From positions 1 through 19,940 of the forward strand of contig CAZBNU010000063.1 of the NCBI GenBank assembly GCA_964493075.1: a stretch of DNA of 19,940 nucleotides. Direction: 5' to 3'. Below, one piece after another: positions 8,273 to 15,292 of the stretch (position 1 is the first letter of the stretch; the number at the start of each line of letters is the position of its first letter). The stretch is from SLFT01 sp964493075. Lineage in GTDB: Bacteria > Hydrogenedentota > Hydrogenedentia > Hydrogenedentales > CAITNO01. The translations under genes were made by a program, and so were the position numbers. Under the pieces are notes generated by a model. That model saw nothing but the letters and a program-made list of their open reading frames with translations, was not told where the DNA came from and did no database searches.

Positions 8273-9325
8273 TTACTTCGGGGGTGGAAGTCTCAAAGAT
8301 AGCCCCGGTTTACTTTTAGAGGAATCAAATTGACTGATGTCCCGGAGAAAATGGAAGTATTCGGAGTCGGAACTGATAATCAGGGTTACGTCTTTGCCTA
8401 GGGATTGCGTGTAACTTTCAAGGGTGCGAAAGAAACTGTAAAACTCCGGGTCGGCGCCAAAGGCTTCGTTGTAAATCCGGGTTGCTTCGGCATCGGCATC
8501 CCCGCGGATGATCTCGGCCTTGCGCTCTGCTTCCGATGTTATTTCGGCCAACAGGCGTTCTGTCTGACCTTCAATTTCAGCGGCACGGCCATTGCCTTCT
8601 GAACGAAACTCTTCGGCGATACGCTGGCGCTCGGCTATCATGCGCTCAAAAACACGTTCCTGTACCTCCTGTACATAATCAATACGTTTGATGCGTATGT
8701 CTTCAAGCACAATGCCGTAGGTGTGCATCTGTTTCTGGGCAGTTTCCAGGATGGAGGCAACAAGCTGTTCCCGTCCCACACGAACTTTCTGGAGCAGTTC
8801 CTCTTCTTCGTCTTTCGCCGCCAACGCACGCTTCAAATCCTCTTCCGTCACTTCCCACTCATGGGAACGGACAATTTCCGCCAACTCCGTGGCGGATATA
8901 TGGTCGCGCACTACCGAGTCCAGGATGTCGTTGAGCCGGTTAATGGCGCCCTGTTCATCCCGGACACGTTGCAAAAAGACAAGCGGGTCAGAAATGCGCC
9001 ATCGCGCAGTGGTATCCACAGAAATGAATTGCTCTCCCCGTGTCGGTATCTGGTTGGGGTCGCCGTCCCAGGACAACAATCGCTTGTCAAACCGGCGTAC
9101 TTCCTGTATGAAGGGCAGTTTAAAATGCAGACCGGGTTCGGTGACAGGGTCCCCGACAGGACGTCCAAACTGCACAATTATCGCCTGTTCCGCCTGGTCA
9201 ATGGTGTACGTACTGCTGAACACCAATACCGCTGCCAACATCATAACCAGTATCGCAGTAGTTGTGACGACCTTTTTCATTATTGAGGTCGGATTTTGTG
9301 AAACCATGCTTTCGTCCTCCTTCAT
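8273..9325 (-). CDS. hflC: HflC, SPFH-family modulator of FtsH protease
   Basis: This 350-residue protein is of normal size for HflC. One transmembrane helix at about residues 18-38 is followed by the SPFH/band-7 domain, starting STYTIDQAEQAIIVQFGRPV and continuing PGLHFKLPF. A long Glu/Arg-rich coiled coil follows (ERMIAERQRIAEEFRSEG), then AEIIRGDADAEATRIYNEAF, which is diagnostic of HflC. HflC forms a membrane-anchored ring with HflK around FtsH and restrains its proteolysis. The chosen ATG overlaps the hflK stop as ATGA and has CTCCTT (AAGGAG on the coding strand) at 9333-9338. A second in-frame ATG at 9307 has its own GGAGGA. hflK lies immediately upstream. ftsH is not in the window. Confidence 0.96.
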   Translation of the reverse strand: MKEDESMVSQNPTSIMKKVVTTTAILVMMLAAVLVFSSTYTIDQAEQAIIVQFGRPVGDPVTEPGLHFKLPFIQEVRRFDKRLLSWDGDPNQIPTRGEQFISVDTTARWRISDPLVFLQRVRDEQGAINRLNDILDSVVRDHISATELAEIVRSHEWEVTEEDLKRALAAKDEEEELLQKVRVGREQLVASILETAQKQMHTYGIVLEDIRIKRIDYVQEVQERVFERMIAERQRIAEEFRSEGNGRAAEIEGQTERLLAEITSEAERKAEIIRGDADAEATRIYNEAFGADPEFYSFFRTLESYTQSLGKDVTLIISSDSEYFHFLRDISQFDSSKSKPGLSLRLPPPK

Positions 9326-9338
9326 TGCTGTGCTCCTT
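9315..9338 (-). promoter_or_regulatory. Two Shine-Dalgarno sites serving two hflC starts
   Basis: On the minus strand AAGGAG (9333-9338) lies 7 bases before the ATG at 9325. GGAGGA (9315-9320) lies 7-8 bases before the in-frame ATG at 9307. The first start makes the ATGA overlap with hflK and is preferred. The second would drop the six residues MKEDES. The arrangement is seen directly; use of both starts is inference. Confidence 0.55.
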
Positions 9339-10380
9339 TTGTTTCAGACCGCAAAGGCCACATGCTCTCCTTGCCCAGATTAAGCAGCGGAAGCGGTTGG
9401 CTCTGCCCCTCTTCTGTGATGTATATCTGACCCAGAGCAGGCAACACATCATCAATCATCTCCAGGTACAGGCGTCGCCGGGTAATTTCCGGCGCTTTCT
9501 GATATTCGGCGTAGATAGCCTCGAAACGCCCCGCCTCACCGAGAGCACTATTTACGCGACTGGCACGATAGCCTTCCGCTTCTTCAAGCACTTGTTTGGC
9601 CTCGCCCTGGGCGCGGGGAATCACCTGGTTGCGTTTTTTCTCCGCCTCATTGATCAGGCGTTCTCTTTCCTGTTCCGCCTCGTTAACTTCATTAAATGCC
9701 GGCTTTACCGGCTCCGGCGGCGTGACATCCTGTAGTTCCACAGTCTGAATCCGAATACCCATTTCGAAATCAGCGAGAATCTCCTGGATTTCGTCCCGCG
9801 CCATTTGTGCAACCTGGACACGCTTTTCAGTGAGCACATCGGACCCCAGAGAATTGCCCACAATACGCCGCATCACCGCTTCCGAAATATCCCGTATGGT
9901 CTTCACATTGTCCTGCACCTGGTGCAGCCACCAATCGGGATTTTCTATTCGATATTGCACCACCCACTCCACATCAATCACCTTCAGGTCGCCAGTAAGC
10001 ATCAGGGACTCTTTGCCGCGGTTAACCCCCTTTTCATATACCGTGCGTTCGCTGGTGGAAATCGTTCGAAATCCGAATTCCTCTTTCAACACCCGTTCCG
10101 AAGGCACAAAATATTGTCGATCAATTCCGAATGGTATTTTGAAATGCAGTCCGGGGTCCGCAATCGAAACGACTTTCCCAAAACGCTTCACCACAGCCCG
10201 GCCATCGGGCTCAACCGTATACACGCTGGTAAACCCGGCAAGTATAAAGCCTAAAATGACTATTACAGCGACCACGGGAATGATTAGTTTTCCCGGTGAT
10301 GGGCCACGCCAGTTAATCTGGTCCACCATTTCCTGTAGTTGTCCGTTGAACTTTTCAGGACCATCGTATCTTCCAGCCAT
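9322..10380 (-). CDS. hflK: HflK, SPFH-family modulator of FtsH protease
   Basis: This 352-residue protein has a short hydrophilic N-terminus and one transmembrane helix at about residues 31-54. The SPFH domain follows (SVYTVEPDGRAVVKRFGKVV, then PGLHFKIPFGID). HflK hallmarks follow: LTGDLKVIDVEWVVQYRIEN, LQDVTPPEPVKPAFNEVNEA, and the charged coiled coil ending GEAGRFEAIYAEYQKAPEIT. It partners HflC in the complex that surrounds and regulates FtsH. It is shorter than E. coli HflK (419 residues), mainly because it lacks the Gly-rich N-terminal extension. The start has a full AGGAGG at about 10387-10393 on the minus strand. The stop TGA shares bases with the hflC ATG. An extended -10 promoter candidate lies 46 bases upstream. 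Confidence 0.96.
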   Translation of the reverse strand: MAGRYDGPEKFNGQLQEMVDQINWRGPSPGKLIIPVVAVIVILGFILAGFTSVYTVEPDGRAVVKRFGKVVSIADPGLHFKIPFGIDRQYFVPSERVLKEEFGFRTISTSERTVYEKGVNRGKESLMLTGDLKVIDVEWVVQYRIENPDWWLHQVQDNVKTIRDISEAVMRRIVGNSLGSDVLTEKRVQVAQMARDEIQEILADFEMGIRIQTVELQDVTPPEPVKPAFNEVNEAEQERERLINEAEKKRNQVIPRAQGEAKQVLEEAEGYRASRVNSALGEAGRFEAIYAEYQKAPEITRRRLYLEMIDDVLPALGQIYITEEGQSQPLPLLNLGKESMWPLRSETKGAQQ

Positions 10381-10585
10381 AATAAATCCTCCTGTTTAGC
10401 AACTGTTTTCTCATATCGCACTTGCAGTATAACAGACCGTTCCCCCCTTACTGTACCGTTTACATTTTCGTTCGCCACTGGCGCGTAACCACATTTTTTG
10501 TGCCAGGGTCGTTCTCCTTTGTATTCTGTAGGTTTGAATCCTAATGTTAGTTTTGCTGGTCTTTTGTTACACAGGAGAAAAACAA
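10381..10585. other. Divergent intergenic region between hflK and an exported hydrolase
   Basis: These 205 bases hold the hflK ribosome-binding site and extended -10 candidate on the minus strand, and AGGAG at 10573-10577 for the plus-strand gene. A 7-bp inverted repeat with one G-U pair (CTGGCGC / GTGCCAG, about 10479-10507) lies in the middle. I could not find a convincing plus-strand promoter. Confidence 0.45.
10426..10434 (-). promoter_or_regulatory. Extended -10 promoter candidate for hflKC
   Basis: Read on the minus strand this is TG-T-TATACT, an extended -10 box, about 45 bases before the hflK start codon. No good -35 is visible, as expected for extended -10 promoters. Found by eye only. 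Confidence 0.4.
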
Positions 10586-11746
10586 ATGAAACAGAATAAA
10601 TTCTATATCCTATTCGGGTTGGCATTGGCGGTCGGCCTCGTTATTTTCGTGCCCGCTGTTGGCGCGGAAGAGTTGCCCCACCCGGAAAAGCCGGGCCCTT
10701 ACGCGGTGGGAGTGACTACCATGACGTTCGTGGATTACAGTCGCACCGATCCGGCCACCAAGGGGCCGCGCACGCTGATGACTGAAATCTGGTATCCGGC
10801 AACGGAAGAAACCCGCGGGCTTCCCGTAAATAAATTAAGCGATTTTTTCCTGAAGAATCAATCACCGGAACTTGCCCTGTTGTTGCTTGCAGGCTTTGGC
10901 GTGGAACTGGCGGAAGCGGACAAGGTGTTTCAGAACTATGCGGTGCGTGATGCGCGCATCGCCGACGGTTCGTTTCCGTTGATTCTTTTTTCACATGGCA
11001 ACGGCGGCATGCGCATGCAGAATGCCTTCTGGTCCGAACATCTTGCGAGTCACGGATATGTGGTGATGGCGCCCGACCATACGGGGAATTGTTCGGTAAC
11101 ATTTGTCAATGGTGAACTGGTGCTGTTCGACAGCAGCCGCGAAGCACGGGAACAGTCTGCCAAGGATCGTCCTTTGGATCTTTCTTTTTTGATTGATCAG
11201 ATGGACTTGATGAATAAGGGTAATGACAGTCGCTTCCTTGGGCGGGTGGACATGTCACGCATCGGCGCAGCGGGACACTCTTTCGGAGGCTTTACCAGCA
11301 CCTGGCTCGTCAACAACGAACCACGCGTAAAAGCAATCATCCCCATGGCAGGCGCAGCGGCGGACAGGACAAATTACGAGTGCCCTGTCATGCTATTTGT
11401 CGCCACGGAGGATGCCACGCTGGGTGCGGATCGTATGAACGATATTCGTCGGTACTATGAAGAATCAAAGGGGCCGCGCTATTCTGTAGAATTCAAAGAT
11501 GCAGGCCATTTTTCCTTCACGGAAATGTACCAGTTGAAACCGGACTTCGGCGATGGGGTGGGACAGGGAAAACGGATTACCAACGGCGAGCCGATCACCT
11601 ATGTCACCATGGATATTGTGTATCCGCTGGTGAATGGCTATTCGACGGCTTTTTATGGTAAGTATCTTCGGGGTCAGGAAGGATATGCTGCGTATCTCGA
11701 AGAAAACCATAATCCCGATGCGCTGATCTGCAAGTTCGTTCCTTGA
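10586..11746 (+). CDS. Exported PAF-acetylhydrolase/dienelactone-hydrolase-like esterase
   Basis: The 386-residue reading starts at the ATG with AGGAG 8 bases upstream; an upstream ATG at 10544 lacks one and would spoil the signal peptide. The signal peptide spans about residues 1-27 (KQNK, then a Leu/Val core, cleavage at Val-Gly-Ala). The alpha/beta hydrolase domain shows PLILFSHGNGG at 131-141, with the HGNGG oxyanion region. The nucleophile elbow AAGHSFGGFTS gives Ser232. LFVATEDATLG offers Glu275 or Asp276 as the acid, and DAGHFSF gives His308. The VGVTTMTFVDYSR start and the TEIWYPA strand are typical of the predicted dienelactone-hydrolase/PAF-AH group (COG4188). The likely role is hydrolysis of a short ester or lipid acyl group outside the cytoplasm; the substrate is unknown. 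It is divergent from hflKC and convergent with the RodZ-like gene, 24 bases apart. Confidence 0.87.
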   Translation: MKQNKFYILFGLALAVGLVIFVPAVGAEELPHPEKPGPYAVGVTTMTFVDYSRTDPATKGPRTLMTEIWYPATEETRGLPVNKLSDFFLKNQSPELALLLLAGFGVELAEADKVFQNYAVRDARIADGSFPLILFSHGNGGMRMQNAFWSEHLASHGYVVMAPDHTGNCSVTFVNGELVLFDSSREAREQSAKDRPLDLSFLIDQMDLMNKGNDSRFLGRVDMSRIGAAGHSFGGFTSTWLVNNEPRVKAIIPMAGAAADRTNYECPVMLFVATEDATLGADRMNDIRRYYEESKGPRYSVEFKDAGHFSFTEMYQLKPDFGDGVGQGKRITNGEPITYVTMDIVYPLVNGYSTAFYGKYLRGQEGYAAYLEENHNPDALICKFVP

Positions 11747-11770
11747 AGAAATTGCCGAAAACGTTGTGGG

Positions 11771-12259
11771 CTAGAAGTCTTCCTCGAAGTGAACGGGCAC
11801 TTCAATTTCGGGCATACCTGCTTCAACGCGTTCTTTGGCGTCTTCCGCCAGGGGACGAATGAGCATGGAGTAGGTGAGCCAGCCCAGGAGGATCACGGCG
11901 CACACTGCGCCCCAGGTAACGAGTTCGTTAATCCATAGCGGATAGGGCCGCAAGATGACGTTGTCGTTCCCCGTTTCTTTCTGTTTGATGAAACCGAAAG
12001 AGGTGACTACGGGTTCGGGTTGGGTGCAGACGAGGTATTGGTCTACGAAAGGTTCGGGATCAAGGTCGAGAAAGCGGCAGTAACTGCGAAGGAACCCAAC
12101 GGCGTAAGCCTGTTCGGGCATCTGGTTGAAGACGCCGGATTCGAAGGCTTGCAGGCAATGGGCAGGCACATGGGTGCGCCCGCGTGCGCCTTCAATAGAG
12201 AAGCCCATCGCTTCCCTTCGCTCACGCAAAGCAACACCAGGAAATTCTTTTTCCCTCAT
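11771..12259 (-). CDS. RodZ-like HTH membrane protein, short form
   Basis: This 162-residue protein begins with the RodZ-type helix-turn-helix (HTH_25) at about residues 8-72. Visible blocks are ALRERREAMGFSIE, CLQAFESGVFNQMPEQAYAV and GFLRSYCRFLDLDPEPFV, the family pattern closely followed. A linker leads to one transmembrane helix at about 112-134. An acidic C-terminal tail of under 30 residues follows. Classical RodZ links MreB to the cell-wall elongation machinery and carries a beta-rich periplasmic domain (DUF4115), which is absent here. The ATG overlaps the ftsK stop as ATGA, so translation should be coupled to ftsK. RodZ-like genes near ftsK/spoIIIE are known in Firmicutes (ymfM). The family call is firm; whether it binds MreB or serves the FtsK pathway is open. 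Confidence 0.85.
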   Translation of the reverse strand: MREKEFPGVALRERREAMGFSIEGARGRTHVPAHCLQAFESGVFNQMPEQAYAVGFLRSYCRFLDLDPEPFVDQYLVCTQPEPVVTSFGFIKQKETGNDNVILRPYPLWINELVTWGAVCAVILLGWLTYSMLIRPLAEDAKERVEAGMPEIEVPVHFEEDF

Positions 12260-14943
12260 GTCAGGTCGTCCTTCGCCGCAGTAGCCACGAGTATCTCCCT
12301 TGCTTTACTACCCGTGTGGGGTCCCACGATTCCTTTTAGTTCCATCATGTCAATCAACCGGGCAGCCCTAGTATACCCTACTCGCAACCTTCTTTGCACC
12401 ATTGATATCGAAGCCTGCCCGGTTTCAAGAACAATACGCACCGCATCTTCGAAAAGGGGGTCATCTTCCAGTTCCAGTTCGCCCATGGCATCCTTGCTTT
12501 TGCCGAAGTTTGCTATCTCATCGCGGTACTGGGGTGGCGCCTGCCGTTTGAGGTGGGCAATGAGCGCCATCATTTCCGGATCACTTACAAAGGCGCCCTG
12601 AATACGGGCGGGTTTGGACTGGCCTGCAGGCAGGTACAACATGTCGCCCATCCCGATGAGGCGTTCCGCGCCGATTTCGTCGAGGATACACCGGGAATCC
12701 ACCCGCGATGACACCTGGAACGAGATGCGCGCCGGAAAGTTCGCCTTGATAACGCCGGTGAGTACGTCCACCGAGGGACGCTGTGTGGCGATGATGAGGT
12801 GTATGCCCACTGCACGCGCGAGCTGGGCGAGACGTGCGATGGCGTCTTCCACCTCAGCACGGGCAAGCATCATCAGGTCAGCCAATTCATCAATAACGCA
12901 TACAATAAACGGAAGTTTGCGTACCACGCTCATGGTTTTTGCCTTGGAGGCGCCACCCTCCATTTCGATTTCGCCATTCTCCACGCTTTCGTTGTATACT
13001 TCGATGTTGCGTACGCGCAAGTCGGCAAAGAGGCGGTAGCGTTCTTCCATCTCGTTAATCAGCCAGGTCAACGATGCGGCCGCCTTTTTGGGGTCCGTAA
13101 CCACAGGCGTAATCAAATGGGGAATGTCATTGAAGATGGAAAGCTCCACCATCTTGGGATCAATCAGCATCAACTGCAACTGGTCGGGCGTATGCTGGTA
13201 GAGCAGACTTGCGAGTAGCGCTTTAATGCACACCGTCTTACCTGCGCCGGTGGCGCCCGCCACCAGCAGGTGCGGCATGCGCATCAGGTCGGCAATGCAA
13301 ACATCTCCGGCAATATCCTTGCCCAAGGCCAGATCGAGGGTGTGCTTCGCTTGGGTGAAACGGGAATGTTCGAGAAGTTCCCGAATAACAACCGGGTCAC
13401 GCTCTTCATTGGAAATTTCGATGCCGACCCGTCCCTTCCCGGGGATAGGCGCTTCCACGCGCACCCCTTTGGCTTTCAGGGCCAGCGCGATATCGTCGGT
13501 GAGCGAGAGGAAACGGCTGACTTTCATGCCGGGTGCAGGTTCCAGTTCGAAGCGGGTAATTGTGGGTCCACGGGTCACATCGGTGACACGCGCTTCCAGG
13601 CTGAACGTGCGCAACATCTCTTCGAGACGGGTAGCAGTTTCTCCGAGTTTCTCGCGCAGATTAGGAATGATCTTCCGTTCGCCGGGTTTGAACAAATCAA
13701 GGGGCGGCCCTGTGTAAACATCGGGATACTCATAATCTTCCGGTAGCACATCCTCCGTGGCGACGGTCTTACGGCGCAACCGCGGCGCTGGTGGTTCTTC
13801 TTTTTTCACTGCGGCAAGAACGGTTTCCACCTTCAGCGGCTCTTCTTGACTGATCTCAGTGTTGGCGTCTTCTGTCCAGTCATCTTTGTTTTCGGATATG
13901 CCAAACAATTCGTTCTCGGGTGACCGCTGCGCCGCAACCACAGTTTCCACGGCATTTTCGTTTTCATCCACATCGGGAATTCCACCAAAGGGATCGGGCG
14001 TCTGCTTTTCAGAGGACACAGGCTTGTAAACCTGTATGCGCTCCTGGGGCAGTTCTTCTTTGAAGGTATCTCCCACCACTACGATATTTGGCGTGCTGGA
14101 CAATAGTTCCTCTTCACCATCCGGCATCTCGGTGTCTTGTTCAGTGCGGTGTCGGATGGTAGGTTTCAATGCGGCAGCCATACGAGCTACCCAGCTGATG
14201 CGAGGCACTTCAGGATCAAGTTCCGCCGCAGGCACAGTCCCCGCCACGGCAAATACCGGTGGTGCTGCGCTTGCAGACGCGGGTGCCTCCTGTGCATTTG
14301 TTGCTGGTTGTTGATCCGGTTCACCGGAACCCATAAGCCAGCCAGCAATACGCCACATGCCCTGCAGAAGAAACCAAATGCCACGCAGCACACGCGAAAT
14401 AATCCGTTGCACAAAAAGCAACATTTGAATCAGGAAAAAGTCGGTCGCCAGCAGGGTGCCGATGAGCGCCGCCATAAGAGCAATAATGCTGGACCCGATG
14501 ATGCCAAAATTTCTTACCAGAAAATTCTCAGCTACAAACGCACCGAACGCGCCACCGGGCTGTGTATTGGTGAAGCCTTGATCCATACAGATATGAAGGG
14601 TGCCGGCCAATGCACCGGTAAGCAGCACCAAACCGGCAATACGCGTGGCTGGACGGCCCACAGGACGATGAATGAACAGTTTCAATGTCCAGAGTATGGT
14701 GATCGCGTAAAGGACATGGGAGGCATCCCCAATAAGAAATGCCAGAATCCCCGCCACAAAAGCACCGGGAGGTCCCAGCCTGTTGGGAACGCTCAGCATA
14801 CCGTCAATCGGACGGCCAGACTCGGGATCCGCCTGAAAACCATCCGTTACCAACGCCAGGAACAGAAAGACCGTCAATGAGGCCATAATCAGACCCCAAA
14901 TCTCGCATTTGCGTTCTGTACTTATAATCCCGTCGTTTTCCAA
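12256..14943 (-). CDS. ftsK: FtsK/SpoIIIE DNA translocase
   Basis: This is an 895-residue protein. The N-terminal membrane domain has helices near residues 13-33, 60-90, 101-120 and 147-170. A charged low-complexity linker runs to about 455. The alpha/beta motor has Walker A GATGAGKT with Lys569 and Walker B VCVIDELADLMM with Asp685/Glu686. LIIATQRPSVDVLTGVIKAN is typical of the RecA-like core. The last 65 residues form the winged-helix gamma domain. Its recognition helix region reads GYTRAARLID, as in SpoIIIE, where E. coli FtsK has GYNRAARIIE. The protein pumps chromosome ends through the septum and promotes dimer resolution. The start is TTG, with GGGAGA at 14953-14958. It keeps the charged ERKCEIWGL segment that matches other FtsK N-termini; the next ATG at 14886 would cut it off. 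The RodZ-like gene follows with a 4-base overlap. Confidence 0.96.
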   Translation of the reverse strand: MENDGIISTERKCEIWGLIMASLTVFLFLALVTDGFQADPESGRPIDGMLSVPNRLGPPGAFVAGILAFLIGDASHVLYAITILWTLKLFIHRPVGRPATRIAGLVLLTGALAGTLHICMDQGFTNTQPGGAFGAFVAENFLVRNFGIIGSSIIALMAALIGTLLATDFFLIQMLLFVQRIISRVLRGIWFLLQGMWRIAGWLMGSGEPDQQPATNAQEAPASASAAPPVFAVAGTVPAAELDPEVPRISWVARMAAALKPTIRHRTEQDTEMPDGEEELLSSTPNIVVVGDTFKEELPQERIQVYKPVSSEKQTPDPFGGIPDVDENENAVETVVAAQRSPENELFGISENKDDWTEDANTEISQEEPLKVETVLAAVKKEEPPAPRLRRKTVATEDVLPEDYEYPDVYTGPPLDLFKPGERKIIPNLREKLGETATRLEEMLRTFSLEARVTDVTRGPTITRFELEPAPGMKVSRFLSLTDDIALALKAKGVRVEAPIPGKGRVGIEISNEERDPVVIRELLEHSRFTQAKHTLDLALGKDIAGDVCIADLMRMPHLLVAGATGAGKTVCIKALLASLLYQHTPDQLQLMLIDPKMVELSIFNDIPHLITPVVTDPKKAAASLTWLINEMEERYRLFADLRVRNIEVYNESVENGEIEMEGGASKAKTMSVVRKLPFIVCVIDELADLMMLARAEVEDAIARLAQLARAVGIHLIIATQRPSVDVLTGVIKANFPARISFQVSSRVDSRCILDEIGAERLIGMGDMLYLPAGQSKPARIQGAFVSDPEMMALIAHLKRQAPPQYRDEIANFGKSKDAMGELELEDDPLFEDAVRIVLETGQASISMVQRRLRVGYTRAARLIDMMELKGIVGPHTGSKAREILVATAAKDDLT

Positions 14944-14987
14944 AGCACACAGTCTCCCACAGTTGCACTCTTCGGTTTTCCGTTGTT

Positions 14988-15016
14988 ATCCTAACACAAA
15001 TATTTTGCGATTGCAA
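14988..15016 (-). promoter_or_regulatory. Promoter candidate for ftsK
   Basis: On the minus strand TTGCAA (15011-15016) and TAGGAT (14988-14993) are 17 bases apart, and a TG one base before the -10 makes it extended. Each hexamer matches 4 of 6 consensus bases. The predicted start, near 14981, leaves a leader of about 38 bases before the TTG codon. Confidence 0.4.
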
Positions 15017-15146
15017 CAAAATGTGGGGTTTTATGATCTCTGAAATCACTATATATAGACATTAGGCTTCTATATTGTATATTAGTGCTATAACTATAAA
15101 TCGCTGAAATATCATTATTCTTTGCCCCGGAATTGGTAGCGGGCAG

Positions 15147-15180
15147 TGCTCTTGGTGGGTAAAGAGCAACAAATCCCACC
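15147..15180. promoter_or_regulatory. Interlocking helices, candidate H-type pseudoknot or two-state switch
   Basis: Two perfect helices share one 34-base stretch. TGCTCTT (15147-15153) pairs with AAGAGCA (15162-15168), and GGTGGG (15154-15159) pairs with CCCACC (15175-15180). The order a-b-a'-b' is that of an H-type pseudoknot. The first loop has no bases, so one pair would have to open, or the two helices are alternatives. The strand is not determined, and no known riboswitch consensus is recognised. Confidence 0.35.
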
Positions 15181-15192
15181 GTTTCCCGTGAA

Positions 15193-15263
15193 AAGGATAA
15201 TACAAAGAATACCGGAATAACGCACTTATATATGCGCTATCCCGGTACTTCTTTATTATCCTT
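15193..15263 (-). terminator. Long hairpin downstream of the MFS gene, likely transcript end
   Basis: The arms 15193-15224 and 15233-15263 flank an 8-base loop. Read as minus-strand RNA they form 31 pairs with four G-U wobbles, one mismatch and one bulged base. The stem ends in CCUU and is followed by UUCAC, giving only a short U run. It starts about 30 bases after the MFS stop codon. It may be an intrinsic terminator or a 3'-end protecting stem. Confidence 0.5.
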
Positions 15264-15269
15264 CAGAAT

Positions 15270-15285
15270 AGGCGTTATGCCGCCT
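15270..15285. terminator. Small hairpin after the MFS stop codon
   Basis: AGGCG (15270-15274) pairs with CGCCT (15281-15285) around TTATGC, followed on the plus strand by TTTCA. Read from the plus side it is a weak intrinsic terminator that would stop transcription from running antisense into the MFS gene. On the minus side it begins 7 bases after the stop codon. Confidence 0.3.
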
Positions 15286-15292
15286 TTTCAAA

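Larger units (their letters stand above)
14944..15292. other. AT-rich intergenic region between ftsK and MFS gene
   Basis: These 349 bases contain, from left to right, the ftsK leader and promoter candidate, a strongly AT-rich stretch at about 15040-15118 with no gene seen, the interlocking helices at 15147-15180, the long hairpin at 15193-15263 and a small hairpin at 15270-15285. A 62-codon GTG-start minus-strand frame at 14991-15179 has no ribosome-binding site and no recognisable protein character, so I do not call it. Confidence 0.6.

Noticed and set aside
8721..9383. 220-codon plus-strand frame opposite hflC
   Set aside because: The minus-strand frame is unmistakable HflC. The opposite frame is Ser/Arg/Cys-rich shadow sequence.
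10502..10530. Possible plus-strand promoter TTGTGC-18-TATTCT before the exported hydrolase
   Set aside because: The -35 matches only 3 of 6 and the -10 only 4 of 6, with no extended -10; this is expected by chance in AT-rich spacer.
10284..10625. 113-codon minus-strand frame across the hflK start and the divergent promoter region
   Set aside because: It overlaps the well-supported hflK start and the signal peptide of the opposite gene in other frames, with no supporting start site.
14137..14880. 247-codon plus-strand frame opposite the FtsK linker and membrane domain
   Set aside because: It is antisense to a conserved FtsK membrane region, with His/Gln/Arg-rich composition of no known type.
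14991..15179. 62-codon minus-strand frame starting GTG upstream of ftsK
   Set aside because: It has no Shine-Dalgarno sequence, overlaps the promoter candidate and the interlocking helices, and has no protein-like composition.
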